Shown: positions 51,280 through 60,613, numbered from the stretch's first letter. The stretch: DNA of 64,000 bases from JAGLOK01 sp963677605 (GCA_963677605.2 CAXXDX010000007.1:186001-250000), one strand, 5' to 3'. Numbers and translations are program-made. The notes: generated by a model not told the origin, from the sequence alone.

Positions 51280-51348
51280 TGGTTTTTGCTCGAATTATCA
51301 ACATTTTGCGTATAAATTGTGCATAAATTAAACGAAATCATTAAAAAA

Positions 51349-51376
51349 GACGATAGTTGATTCTATCGTCTTTCTT
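51349..51376. terminator. Terminator between convergent genes
   Basis: GACGATAG / CTATCGTC stem with a 6-nt loop and T-rich tail; A-rich on the left. Confidence 0.8.
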
Positions 51377-51386
51377 TGTTATCTTT

Positions 51387-52673
51387 TTAAACTTTTATCT
51401 TATATACTCCTGAAAGATTGCCTTGGCTGTCTTCTATCACAACTATTACATAACCCGAAAAGCTCATTTTACCGCCCGGAGGGCCGTCTCCGTTTCCGCC
51501 CATATCAAGGTAAGATTCAAGGTTTATTGTGTGGCTGTACTCGGCAAGAGGAGAGGCTATTTTAAACGACTCGAATATTACTGTGTAATCCGAGCTGCCC
51601 GAGCCTGCGCTTATGCCGTTTTTAACATTTTCGGAGGTAGTGTCTCTGCCTCCCACGTCATCGCTTTCAACCAAAATATATGCTGTTCCGGATGTATAGG
51701 ATGAAATAGTTACAGTAACATTCATTCCTGATGCAAAAGCAGTTGGATATCCGCTTAATGCGAATCCTTCAGGATTTTCATCAGTAGCATTATCTTCTTT
51801 GGCATCAGATTTTTCGCTGTTGTTGTTGTCTTGTCCCGAATTATCAGCATTTTCATCTGCAGCAGCTCTTTTTGGCAGTGTATACTGTACATCGCCGATT
51901 TTAACATCAGCTACGCCTGTTTCGCTGCCGATTTTGTCAACATCATCGGGCAGGCTGCAGTATTCTGCATTTATCCATGCTTCGATTATAGTTCCGCCGT
52001 GAACGGATACCGATTCGCCGTTGCATGAATAAAAATACATCTTTGAGCTTTCAATCATATTAATGTTTGTAAGCCTTGCCTTTTTAAGAACAGTCATAAG
52101 GCTGACATTTCCGTCAATTGTAACATCCGCTGTGGATTCAATGCTGACTTCCGGAAATTCCCCTTTAAGAAGAGCACTTACTGCATTTTCGGTATCGCTG
52201 CTGTTTATGGTAACAGATTTTATCTTGTCGCCTTCCGAATGCACCTTGCAGTCGGATGCAATCTGTATGCCTTCTATTGATGTATTCATGTCCAAAACCA
52301 CTTTGGGATTTGTTTTGCTCTGAATAATCAAGTCTTTGCCTGAAACATTGATGAAATATCCGGAGTTTTCGCCTCCGCCGTTTACATAAACTGTTCCGTC
52401 TACAGTTACATTTTCAAGATAAAATTCGCCGTCTCCAACTGAATCATCTATATATAAATCGCCTTCCACATGAAAATCTTTCAGCCTGAAGCCGTCTTTA
52501 ATTATGTGAATGTCGCCTCCGTCCGTTAAATACTCCGGTTCGGCTGTTGCGGTAGGAATCGGTGTTTGCGTTGCCGTTAATTCGAGTGCTTCTGTGCTGT
52601 TTTGCGTATTGCTGCATGATGCAAAAGACAATATAAAGACTAAAACAGTTACAATAATCAGTGTTTTTCTCAT
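51387..52673 (-). CDS. Large beta-rich lipoprotein
   Basis: 428 residues from ATG 52673, which follows GGAAG; a GTG at 52679 overlaps the ribosome site. Lipobox SFAS-C near residue 20. After a Thr/Pro-rich linker (TATQTPIPTATAEPE) comes a run of short strands (GGDIHIIKDGFRLKDFHVEG, then DLYIDDSV, TVDGTVYVNGG, KDLIIQS, VTINSSD) that looks like a single-stranded beta-helix, as in bactofilin-like or pectin-lyase-like folds. A Gly/Pro-rich segment (GGNGDGPPGGKMSFSG) and a final beta domain follow. Probably a surface-exposed structural or glycan-binding protein; no family assigned. Confidence 0.72.
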   Translation of the reverse strand: MRKTLIIVTVLVFILSFASCSNTQNSTEALELTATQTPIPTATAEPEYLTDGGDIHIIKDGFRLKDFHVEGDLYIDDSVGDGEFYLENVTVDGTVYVNGGGENSGYFINVSGKDLIIQSKTNPKVVLDMNTSIEGIQIASDCKVHSEGDKIKSVTINSSDTENAVSALLKGEFPEVSIESTADVTIDGNVSLMTVLKKARLTNINMIESSKMYFYSCNGESVSVHGGTIIEAWINAEYCSLPDDVDKIGSETGVADVKIGDVQYTLPKRAAADENADNSGQDNNNSEKSDAKEDNATDENPEGFALSGYPTAFASGMNVTVTISSYTSGTAYILVESDDVGGRDTTSENVKNGISAGSGSSDYTVIFESFKIASPLAEYSHTINLESYLDMGGNGDGPPGGKMSFSGYVIVVIEDSQGNLSGVYKIKV

Positions 52674-52692
52674 TTTCACTTCCTTTTTTAGA

Positions 52693-53721
52693 TTAAACTA
52701 ATTTTGTTATATCGGGAACAGCATCGTTTTTGTCCCAAATTCTGTTTATATAATAACATACTCTGCAACCGTTCATCTCAAGCTGTCTGTCAAATATTCC
52801 GTCGGGTGAAAGTTTTCTCATAAGGCAGAAGCATGCGCGGCCTCCGTTTATTTGGAGATGTTTTTCAAAACCTGCCGCTTTTAAAGGCTCTGTAAGTATG
52901 CTCATATCGGGGCTTCGTCTTGCACGCACGTGCTTACCGTCTTTTGTACTGATGGAAGCTATTCTGTCTTCATACGGAACATAATATTCCTCGCCTTCGT
53001 TTTCATGTCCCTCCAGTATATATTTGAGCGTTTTGTAATATCTGTCTATAAAGTCCGCATCATGGATTCCGTTTCCTGCACATAACAGATCATAGGAATC
53101 TCTGTATTTCATCCATTTTTTAACATTGCGATATGATCTTTCAACAGATATCCTGCTGTCAAAGAAATTACCGTTCACTTCATCTCCGCAAAAAAGGATT
53201 CTCTGTTTGCGGTCAAGAAACTGAAGTGAGCCGATACAGTGCTCTTCCACGTTCAAAACCTCAAGTTCGCGTCCTTTAAGATTAATTACATCGCCGTCTT
53301 CTATAAAAACGACAGGATAATCGTCCGGAAAATCCATTCCTGCGAAATTTCCGAATGCCATGCATCTGCCTTCATATGATTTTTGGGACATATATACAAC
53401 ATCAAACAGGTAGTTGTTCATCGTATGGTCAAAATGATTGTGTGTGTTAAGCAGACGATACAGCGGTTTGTCGCTTAATGTCTGGCAAAATTCACGTATG
53501 TTTCCCGCGCCCATCCCGCTGTCAATTGCGATGAGCTCATCGTCGCCTTCAAGAACATAGGTATAATCGCCGTCGCTCAGCACCTGCCATGTGCCCGGTG
53601 CGATTTTTTTTGCCTTAAAATATGGCTCGCTCATCGGCTGGATATTTCCTTCTTCATCTTCAACCAAAATATCTTGAAATTTTGATAAATCCAGGGGTTT
53701 CATGCCTTTTTTCCACTTCAT
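52693..53721 (-). CDS. Metallo-beta-lactamase-fold hydrolase with Cys-containing tail
   Basis: 342 residues. The MBL metal site is clear: LLNTHNHFDHTMNNYL near residue 92 (HxHxDH), EEHCIGSLQFLD near 157 (His), and ILFCGDEVNG near 175 (Asp). The C-terminal third is unusual: two Cys pairs (ACFC near residue 295 and CRVC near 322) that could bind a metal or disulfide. The radical-SAM gene just upstream on the same strand (50 bp gap) suggests the two act together. Substrate unknown. Confidence 0.85.
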   Translation of the reverse strand: MKWKKGMKPLDLSKFQDILVEDEEGNIQPMSEPYFKAKKIAPGTWQVLSDGDYTYVLEGDDELIAIDSGMGAGNIREFCQTLSDKPLYRLLNTHNHFDHTMNNYLFDVVYMSQKSYEGRCMAFGNFAGMDFPDDYPVVFIEDGDVINLKGRELEVLNVEEHCIGSLQFLDRKQRILFCGDEVNGNFFDSRISVERSYRNVKKWMKYRDSYDLLCAGNGIHDADFIDRYYKTLKYILEGHENEGEEYYVPYEDRIASISTKDGKHVRARRSPDMSILTEPLKAAGFEKHLQINGGRACFCLMRKLSPDGIFDRQLEMNGCRVCYYINRIWDKNDAVPDITKLV

Positions 53722-53771
53722 ATTATTTCTCCTTACTAATATTTATTTACATAATATACCATTAAATTAGT

Positions 53772-54896
53772 TCAATATAACATTTCTTCCGGTCCGTAGC
53801 CTTCAGGAAGCGGTTCTTCTTCCAAAAATTTAAAGGCATCATCTCTTAGCACAGGCAATAGTGCTTCATACGGAATAACATCAAACTCACATTCGTAACT
53901 GTTTGCTCCAAACCACTTTCCTTCTTTTGCCGTTAAGTTCATGCCGCGCGCAAACTTTGTCATGTTCGAGCAGTCGTGCACAGCGATGTTCCAGTTTTCA
54001 TCCGCAGCCATTTTCATTAATGCGAATGTTATTTCGCGGCTCCAGATTGGTGAAATATATCCGTGGCGCGTCATATACATGTTTTCGCCCAGATAGTTTC
54101 CGATATTGTTGGGGTTTAAGTGAAGCTCCGCACAGTTGATAAAATCCAGCCCAGTATTTAGAATAGCTTCTTTCTTTTTGATAAACGATTTATAAAACTC
54201 AGGCGTCATGGGTGTCTCAATACCCACGCTTTTAATGTATTTTTTTGCAATAGCGATGTTTTCTATGACTTTGTCCGAGCAGTTTGAGGCTCCAAGATTA
54301 AAGCGTATCTCGTCAAGGCCGGCTTCGCCGAGCTCGCGCAGCGACTTTGCCACAGCCAGCGTTCCGTTTGTGTATAAATGCTGGTGAATGCCGGCAGCGC
54401 TTAGCTTTTCAATTACAGGATAATATTTTTCTATCTCCATAAAAGGCTCAAGGTACACATATGAAATGCCGGTCGGTTTGTTTTGAATGGATAAAAGCAG
54501 GTCAATATCCTCTGACTTATACTTTGTTCCGCCAATTTCCCACATTCCTTCGCCGACAGGAGGAATATCGTCCAGCTCGCCGTAGTTATAGCAGAACTTG
54601 CAGTTAAGATTGCATTTGTTGGTTTTTCGGATAGCACTCAAACCTGTTCCGAGAAGACAGGATCTGCAGCCGTCTGAAAACTTTTCATCATCGCCGACAT
54701 AATATGTTCTTCCCTGAAGTGATTTAAGCCCGGTAATTTGGGATAATAGTGATTTATGTCTGGCATCTACAGCGTTTTCAATCTGCGATAAAACAGAATA
54801 TATGATTTCCTGCTGGTTTGGCGTTAATTCCTCGTCCTCGGGAAGCATAGAAAAAAACTCAAACCATTTTACTGCATCCGCTTTTGATATCTTCAT
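53772..54896 (-). CDS. Radical SAM protein
   Basis: 374 residues. The cluster motif CNLNCKFC near residue 93 is the canonical C-x3-C-x2-C, and it is preceded by an extra SDGCRSCLLGTGLSAIR near 73 with two more Cys. Barrel motifs follow: SYVYLEPFMEIEKYYPVIEK, HQHLYTNGTLA and EIRFNLGASN. Later Cys at NCAELHLNP, VHDCSN and YECEF may ligate a second cluster. The family is not identified. It is paired with an MBL-fold gene downstream. Confidence 0.85.
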   Translation of the reverse strand: MKISKADAVKWFEFFSMLPEDEELTPNQQEIIYSVLSQIENAVDARHKSLLSQITGLKSLQGRTYYVGDDEKFSDGCRSCLLGTGLSAIRKTNKCNLNCKFCYNYGELDDIPPVGEGMWEIGGTKYKSEDIDLLLSIQNKPTGISYVYLEPFMEIEKYYPVIEKLSAAGIHQHLYTNGTLAVAKSLRELGEAGLDEIRFNLGASNCSDKVIENIAIAKKYIKSVGIETPMTPEFYKSFIKKKEAILNTGLDFINCAELHLNPNNIGNYLGENMYMTRHGYISPIWSREITFALMKMAADENWNIAVHDCSNMTKFARGMNLTAKEGKWFGANSYECEFDVIPYEALLPVLRDDAFKFLEEEPLPEGYGPEEMLY

Positions 54897-55081
54897 AATA
54901 TGTCCGCCTTTATTGTTGCTGATTATAAATTATAATACCAAATCTGCTTTTTTGCATAAAAATATCCAAATATATAATAACTGTGCATAATATTGTGATA
55001 GCTTTAATGACTGGCAATGATTTTATTTAAGTTGTATAATTTAAATAATAATTTCATTATATAAGCGGTTGGATAAATTTT

Positions 55082-56206
55082 ATGAGAAATCTGTATAAAA
55101 GTTTTTCAAAATTTTTAATAAAAATAAAGCTTGCTGTGCCGAAAAAGTACATGCATGAGTTTAGAAGAGAAACAACAAAAGAAAACTTAAACAGAGTATC
55201 TATAATAGGAACAGTACTTTTAATAATTGAGTGCGTTTTGTATTTTTTCCTTCCAAACATGCTAAACACCAAGCCGACGATAATGGTGTTTCTTATCTTT
55301 TTAGTAATTGTGCTGCCTCTTATATGGTATGCAAGGATTAAAAGCGAAACGGTAAATCTAAAGTTTGCCAACCTGATACAGTATATATTTGCTGCAGGGT
55401 GTATGGCTTTTGGTATATATGTTGCAGTGTCAGTGTACAATGAGGCGGATTTTATACACCTTTACATTTTGATGGTGTTTTCGGTTGCTGTATTTTTTGT
55501 AATGCGTCCATATAAAAGCTTAATTCTTTTTACATCGGGATATCTGCTGTTTGTTGTGTTGTTTCCACACTATGTTATAGATTCTGAGATAAGGTTCGTT
55601 GTTGATGTAAATCTCTTGGCTTCAAATGTTGTAGCCTGGCTTATGAGCATAATACTGCTTCGCGCAAAGGTCTCTCTGTTTTTAAACAAAAAGGCTCTGC
55701 ACAAGAAAAATCTGCAGCTTATTGATCTAAACAAAAAAGATTCCATGACGGGTCTGTTTAATCATGAGTTTTCCTTTTCGCTTCTTAAAGATGAGATGCT
55801 AAAAGCAAAAGAGCTGGAAGAGCCTATTTCGCTTATTATAATTGATATTGACGATTTTAAAAACATAAATGACAGCTACGGACATCTTACAGGCGACTAT
55901 GTAATTAAAAACTTTGCCGATGTTCTTAAATTCACGGTCAGAAAGACAGATTTGGTGGGAAGATACGGCGGAGAAGAATTTATAATTATTATGCCGAATA
56001 CGGATATAGACGAAGCAAGACATTTATCCGAGAGAATACAAAAAGCGACAGCTGAAAACCTTTACAATGATATAGCGTTTACTGTAAGCGGCGGAATAAG
56101 CACAAATTACGGCGAAGATATTGAAGAGTTTATTAGAATAACGGACAAAAAGCTGTATATAGCAAAAGAAGCGGGTAAAAACCGCTTCATATCTGAGCTT
56201 GATTAA
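55082..56206 (+). CDS. Membrane-anchored diguanylate cyclase
   Basis: 374 residues. About six N-terminal membrane helices (residues 40-195), a short coiled linker, then a GGDEF domain that starts DSMTGLFNHEFSF near 220. The metal/substrate block is LIIIDIDDFKNINDSYGHLT, the active site is GRYGGEEF near 299, and the inhibitory RxxD (RKTD) sits five residues before GGEEF. All catalytic features are intact, so it should make cyclic di-GMP with product inhibition. It is convergent with an EAL-HDOD gene, with 4 bp between stops. Confidence 0.92.
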   Translation: MRNLYKSFSKFLIKIKLAVPKKYMHEFRRETTKENLNRVSIIGTVLLIIECVLYFFLPNMLNTKPTIMVFLIFLVIVLPLIWYARIKSETVNLKFANLIQYIFAAGCMAFGIYVAVSVYNEADFIHLYILMVFSVAVFFVMRPYKSLILFTSGYLLFVVLFPHYVIDSEIRFVVDVNLLASNVVAWLMSIILLRAKVSLFLNKKALHKKNLQLIDLNKKDSMTGLFNHEFSFSLLKDEMLKAKELEEPISLIIIDIDDFKNINDSYGHLTGDYVIKNFADVLKFTVRKTDLVGRYGGEEFIIIMPNTDIDEARHLSERIQKATAENLYNDIAFTVSGGISTNYGEDIEEFIRITDKKLYIAKEAGKNRFISELD

Positions 56207-56210
56207 TATT

Positions 56211-57416
56211 TTATAATGTCTTTTGCCATTTTATCGCATCAATATAAAGCGATATGAATTCTTCCTGGTTAATATTGTTTTCCTTAAGGAATATGTCAAT
56301 CTTATTCCAGTTGCCTTTTTCATACTCAACAACAGCATCAAGTGCCTTTTTAATTTCTGTAGGCTCACCCAAAAGCGATTTGCAAACCATATCGCCCAAA
56401 GGCAGGCGGCTTACGATGTTTTCCATTGTGTCATTAAGAAGCACATCAATTGAGGAAAACAAGCCTGTTATAAAGTAGTTGCTTTCCTGAGATCTTTTTT
56501 TAACGATAATTGAAATCATTGAAAGCATTTTGCCGCGCACGATGGATGTTTTTATAAGCTCCGAGTTTTCCGGAGATTTTATACCGCGCAGAAGCAATAT
56601 GTTTATCCAGCGTATAAGTTCATTGCGTCCGATCTGCAAAAGGGCAAGGCGCAGAGAATCAGTGTGATATTTGACTCCGTAATAAGCGGAATTTACCATT
56701 CTTAAAAGTTTATACGAAAGTTCGACGTCTCTTTCAAAAGCGGTTGTTATGTCGTTAAAATCTGGCTCCGGTTTGTGAAGTTCGTTTAAGATAAACACGA
56801 GGTTTTCTGAGAAAACGCCTATGGATTTTGATTTGACTTTAACCGGCTTGCTGTAGAATGTTCCTTGAAAAAGCTTAAATCCTAAGTTTTGCGCTTCTTT
56901 GAATCCATCCCGTGTTTCCACATTTTTGGCAAGAAAAACAAGCCTTCCGCCCCGTTCTTTGATAATCTTTTTATATTTATCTTTGTCAAGAGGGTAATAG
57001 TCAACCTTTGCGATATCAACGTATTTTGCAATTTCCTGATATCGGTCAGGGTTTTTAATGTCATAATCGTCAATAGCTATAATGTATCCTGAGTCTTTTA
57101 GCTTTGCCAGCTCCTCAAGAACGCCTTCGTCCGCATTCATGTCGCCGGATATTTCAACGATAGTCTTTTTACTGGGAAACAAAAGAGGGGCCTGTCCCAC
57201 AAGAAGGTTATCTGTAAATTTGATAAAACCCAGTGCGGAGTCAGTCAGGCTGTCGAATTCGACAAGCAGCATGTTGTCCACAAGGGATGCAACCTCTTTG
57301 TCGTCTTCTTCAATATTGTTTTGAAACGTATAATCATCATGATAAAAAAGTTTATAACCGAATATTTTCATATCTTTGTCGAAAATCGGTTGTCTTGCAA
57401 TATACATGTCGCTCAT
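56211..57416 (-). CDS. EAL-HDOD (YuxH-like) signalling protein, degenerate EAL
   Basis: 401 residues. It starts with the YuxH-type MYIARQPIFDKDMKIFGYKL; the catalytic EAL triplet is replaced (GYKLFYHDD). GYIIAIDDYDIKNPDRYQEI corresponds to the DDF loop, but other metal ligands are not evident. This half probably does not hydrolyse cyclic di-GMP. The C-terminal HDOD domain (VELSYKLLRMVNSAYYG near 225) lacks HD metal residues by nature and is a protein-interaction module. GGGGAG precedes the ATG. Likely a cyclic di-GMP effector or regulator. Confidence 0.88.
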   Translation of the reverse strand: MSDMYIARQPIFDKDMKIFGYKLFYHDDYTFQNNIEEDDKEVASLVDNMLLVEFDSLTDSALGFIKFTDNLLVGQAPLLFPSKKTIVEISGDMNADEGVLEELAKLKDSGYIIAIDDYDIKNPDRYQEIAKYVDIAKVDYYPLDKDKYKKIIKERGGRLVFLAKNVETRDGFKEAQNLGFKLFQGTFYSKPVKVKSKSIGVFSENLVFILNELHKPEPDFNDITTAFERDVELSYKLLRMVNSAYYGVKYHTDSLRLALLQIGRNELIRWINILLLRGIKSPENSELIKTSIVRGKMLSMISIIVKKRSQESNYFITGLFSSIDVLLNDTMENIVSRLPLGDMVCKSLLGEPTEIKKALDAVVEYEKGNWNKIDIFLKENNINQEEFISLYIDAIKWQKTL

Positions 57417-57616
57417 AAAATGCTCTCCCCAGTAGTTAGTATAATAATACCCAATTAGTCAGATCTCAAAACAGCTGACAAAAAGATTTTAGCAAATAAT
57501 TTTTATATCTCATAAGTATTCTAAAATTATTATACACTAAAAATGAAATTCTTAGAAATAGAATATATTTAGATATTTTACTTAATATATTTTTTTGACG
57601 CTTAAAATGTTTTATG

Positions 57617-57645
57617 TTGCATGCAAAAAAAAGAAGTTATATAAT
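57617..57645 (+). promoter_or_regulatory. Promoter of the dehydratase/activase operon
   Basis: TTGCAT (57617-57622), 17 bp, TATAAT (57640-57645); seven T residues separate it from the ATG at 57653, so the transcript is probably leaderless. Confidence 0.6.
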
Positions 57646-57652
57646 TTTTTTT

Positions 57653-58609
57653 ATGTGCAGCAAGAAAAAAGAAAATAACACAGTAACGATAGGCATTCCG
57701 AAAGCTCTTATGTATTTTAAATACTCTCAGCTTTGGGAGACATATTTTTATCTGCTCGGTTTGAATGTTGTTGTTAGCCCTGACACAAACAAAGAAATTC
57801 TTGCAAAGGGAACCAACCTCGCGGTGGATGAAACGTGCCTGCCGTCTAAAATATACTTGGGGCATGTCGATTGGCTGAGGGATAAGTGCGACTATATATT
57901 GGTTCCGCGCATTTCAAGCTTTGGGAAGTGGGGAACTGTGTGCACAAAGCATCAGGCAATATATGATGTTGTGATAAACACTTTCAGGGAAGAAGGAATC
58001 AGCCTTCTTCATTATAATATTGAAAGCGAAAACATAGAATCCGAACTTGCTGCGTTTTTAAAGATAGGAACTAGCCTTGGTATAAAGAGAAGGCAGTGCG
58101 CCGTTGCTTACTGGAATGCTAAACAGACGCAGAAGGCATATGACATAGTGGAATATAAGGCTCAGCAGCAGCTGCTGCAAGAAGACAAACTAAAAATACT
58201 TGTTATTGCCCATAAATACAATCTATATGACCGCTATATCGGCGAGCCTATCATAAGGACGCTTAATGAGCTGGGAACTGTGCCTATTGACGGAAGCATA
58301 GTGGACAGGAAAACAGCCACACAAAAAGCAAACGAACTGAGCAAGACACTTCCGTGGGCGATGAACAAGGAGCTTGTCGGTGCTATAGCGGAATATCAGG
58401 AGCATGTTGACGGAATTATCCTTCTTTCAAGTTTTCCGTGCGGGCCGGATTCCATGGTAAATGAAATTGTAATCCGCAGGCTAAACACCAAGCCCATTAT
58501 AAGCCTCATACTAGACGGTCAGGAGGGAAGCGCTGGAATAGAAACGAGACTTGAAAGCTTTGTGGACATCATAAAATTTCGCAAGGGGAGGGAAAATGGA
58601 CAAAATTAG
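57653..58609 (+). CDS. DUF2229 activase-associated protein
   Basis: 318 residues from the ATG at 57653; the upstream ATG at 57614 lies in the promoter. It opens VTIGIPKALMYFKYSQLWET, the DUF2229 hallmark, with VDETCLPSKIYLGHVDWL near residue 60 and LLSSFPCGPDSMVNEIVIRR near 262 whose Cys suggest cluster binding. In many anaerobes this domain is one part of a giant fused 2-hydroxyacyl-CoA dehydratase activase-like protein. Here it is a separate gene, overlapping the next by 14 bp. Confidence 0.85.
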   Translation: MCSKKKENNTVTIGIPKALMYFKYSQLWETYFYLLGLNVVVSPDTNKEILAKGTNLAVDETCLPSKIYLGHVDWLRDKCDYILVPRISSFGKWGTVCTKHQAIYDVVINTFREEGISLLHYNIESENIESELAAFLKIGTSLGIKRRQCAVAYWNAKQTQKAYDIVEYKAQQQLLQEDKLKILVIAHKYNLYDRYIGEPIIRTLNELGTVPIDGSIVDRKTATQKANELSKTLPWAMNKELVGAIAEYQEHVDGIILLSSFPCGPDSMVNEIVIRRLNTKPIISLILDGQEGSAGIETRLESFVDIIKFRKGRENGQN

Positions 58610-59660
58610 AGCAACATTCCCTCATCTGGGAAGCTATTTTCTGCCTATTGAAGTTCTTTTTACAAAAGGGCTTGATGTTGAATACATCACCCCACCGCCG
58701 ATTACCAGCAAAACGCTGGATATAGGCAGCAAGAACAGCCCGGACTTTGTATGTTCCCCGTTTAAGTTTAACCTTGGAAACTATATCGAGTCTATCGAAG
58801 CGGGAGCAAATACACTGCTGCAGGTGGGCGGCGCATGCAGACTGCAGTATTACGGCGAGCTTCATGAGCAGCTTTTGCGTGACATGGGTTATGATTTTCA
58901 GTTTATAAACCTTGCCGGAATAAAGCTTAAAAAACCACAGACGCTGTACACACCGTTTAAAAAGATAAATCCCAATCTATCGGTATCAAGGGTTGTTAAC
59001 GTTATGACGGTTGTGGTCAAAATGGCGAAGTTTATCGATGAAACCGAAGATTTTATACGAAAAAACATCGGTTTTGAAAAATATAAAGGTTCTTTTAACA
59101 GCATGCATACAAAAATGTTTGAAGAGCTTAAAACAGTCAGTACCCATAAGCAGCTAAACGAAGTGTGTATAAAATATGAAAAGATGTTTAAAAGCATCCC
59201 TGTAGACAAGCCCAAAAAGCCTCTTCAGGTGGGCATTCTCGGTGAGTATTATACAATCATGGAGCCGTTCAGCAATCACTTTATAGAAAAAGAGCTTGCA
59301 AAGATGGGTATAGTTGTTGACCGCTGGATGAATATCAGCAATTCGCTTATTTCAAACAACAACAAAGAAGCGAGAAAGCATATCGCAAAATACGCCTCAT
59401 ATGACATGGGTGCGACTTGCATGCAGACAATCGACTGCGCGCTTAACTGGGCAAAGAAAAAATATGACGGCATAATACATGTGAAATCATTCGGCTGCAC
59501 GCCGGAAACTGATGCAATCCCCGTGTTGCAAAACATCAGCCGCGACTATAAGATACCAATTTTGTATTTCAGCTTTGACACGCAGACAAGCGAGACGGGA
59601 ATCCGCACGAGGCTTGAAGCGTTCCACGATATGATACTTATGAGAAAGGACAGCAAATGA
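58596..59660 (+). CDS. 2-hydroxyacyl-CoA dehydratase-like (HgdB-type) protein
   Basis: 354 residues. It has Cys blocks suited to a [4Fe-4S] cluster: SPDFVCSPFKFNLGNYIESI near residue 48, VGGACRLQYYGELHEQ near 75, and VKSFGCTPETDAIPVLQNIS near 296. The layout matches the dehydratase D-component fold (HgdB/BcrC family) as found in the C-terminal part of the fused proteins. The enzyme class removes water from 2-hydroxyacyl-CoA by one-electron chemistry, but these stand-alone homologues have no proven substrate. Overlaps flanking genes by 14 and 4 bp. Confidence 0.82.
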   Translation: MDKIRATFPHLGSYFLPIEVLFTKGLDVEYITPPPITSKTLDIGSKNSPDFVCSPFKFNLGNYIESIEAGANTLLQVGGACRLQYYGELHEQLLRDMGYDFQFINLAGIKLKKPQTLYTPFKKINPNLSVSRVVNVMTVVVKMAKFIDETEDFIRKNIGFEKYKGSFNSMHTKMFEELKTVSTHKQLNEVCIKYEKMFKSIPVDKPKKPLQVGILGEYYTIMEPFSNHFIEKELAKMGIVVDRWMNISNSLISNNNKEARKHIAKYASYDMGATCMQTIDCALNWAKKKYDGIIHVKSFGCTPETDAIPVLQNISRDYKIPILYFSFDTQTSETGIRTRLEAFHDMILMRKDSK

Positions 59661-60613
59661 CGAAAAAAGCATATTTAGGCCTTGATATAGGATCTATTTC
59701 CACAAAAGGCACTATAATTGATGAAGAAAACAACATACTGTCCAGCGAATATATATGGACAAAGGCCGATCCTATCGGTGCTGTAAAAGAGCTACTTCCG
59801 ATACTTCAGAGTAAACTGGATGAAAAAGACTACTCTGTGGTTTCGGTGGGCGTTACCGGAAGTGCGAGAAAACTGGTCGGAACCATTACAGGAGCATCGG
59901 TTGTAAAAAACGAGATAACCGCGCACGCCATAGGCACGATGTCGCTTTATCCGGATGTGCGTACGATTTTTGAGATCGGCGGGCAGGATTCAAAGATAAT
60001 TCTAATTGAAAACGGCTTTGTGGTGGACTATGCGATGAATACGCTGTGCGCTGCAGGAACGGGTTCATTTCTTACCAGCCAAGCGTCGAGGCTTGGCATC
60101 GCTGTCGAGGATTTCGGCGGAATTGCACTGACATCCAAAAAGCCGACAAGGATAGCTGCGCGTTGCACTGTGTTTGCTGAAAGCGACCTTATCCACAAGG
60201 CGCAGATAGGCCACAAAAAGGAAGACATAATCGCAGGGCTTTGTCAGGCTGTTGTGACCAACTATCTAAATAACGTCGGAAAAGGCAAAAAAATTGAACC
60301 GCCGATTGTTTTTCAGGGCGGCGTAAGCAAAAACATCGGAGTAATAAAAGCTTTTGAGGAAACTGTCGGTCAGGAAGTAACGGTGGATGAAAACAGCCAC
60401 CTTATCGGCGCTTTGGGATGCGCAATACTTGCGCGGGAGTCGGGCTTTGAAAAAAAGTTTGACTTTAACATATCAGAGATAGAGTTTGTTACCCGAGGAG
60501 TCGAGTGCAAAAGGTGCGCAAACAACTGCGAGATTATCTGCGTTTATCGGGAAGAAACGCTGATTGACGCTTGGGGAAACAAGTGCGACAGGGGAGCTGT
60601 AAAGGTCAGTTAA
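59657..60613 (+). CDS. Acyl-CoA dehydratase activase (BadF/HgdC-type ATPase)
   Basis: 318 residues, ASKHA fold. Phosphate loops: YLGLDIGSISTKGTIIDEEN at the N-terminus and FEIGGQDSKIILI near 98. The cluster-ligand Cys of the HgdC family is in CAAGTGSFLTSQASRLGI near 130, and ARCTVFAESDLIHKAQIGHK near 168 follows. Unlike classic HgdC (about 260 residues) it has a C-terminal Cys-rich tail (CKRCANNCEIICVYREE and NKCDRG) that could carry another iron-sulfur cluster. It would reductively activate the dehydratase-like partner at ATP cost. Confidence 0.9.
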   Translation: MTKKAYLGLDIGSISTKGTIIDEENNILSSEYIWTKADPIGAVKELLPILQSKLDEKDYSVVSVGVTGSARKLVGTITGASVVKNEITAHAIGTMSLYPDVRTIFEIGGQDSKIILIENGFVVDYAMNTLCAAGTGSFLTSQASRLGIAVEDFGGIALTSKKPTRIAARCTVFAESDLIHKAQIGHKKEDIIAGLCQAVVTNYLNNVGKGKKIEPPIVFQGGVSKNIGVIKAFEETVGQEVTVDENSHLIGALGCAILARESGFEKKFDFNISEIEFVTRGVECKRCANNCEIICVYREETLIDAWGNKCDRGAVKVS

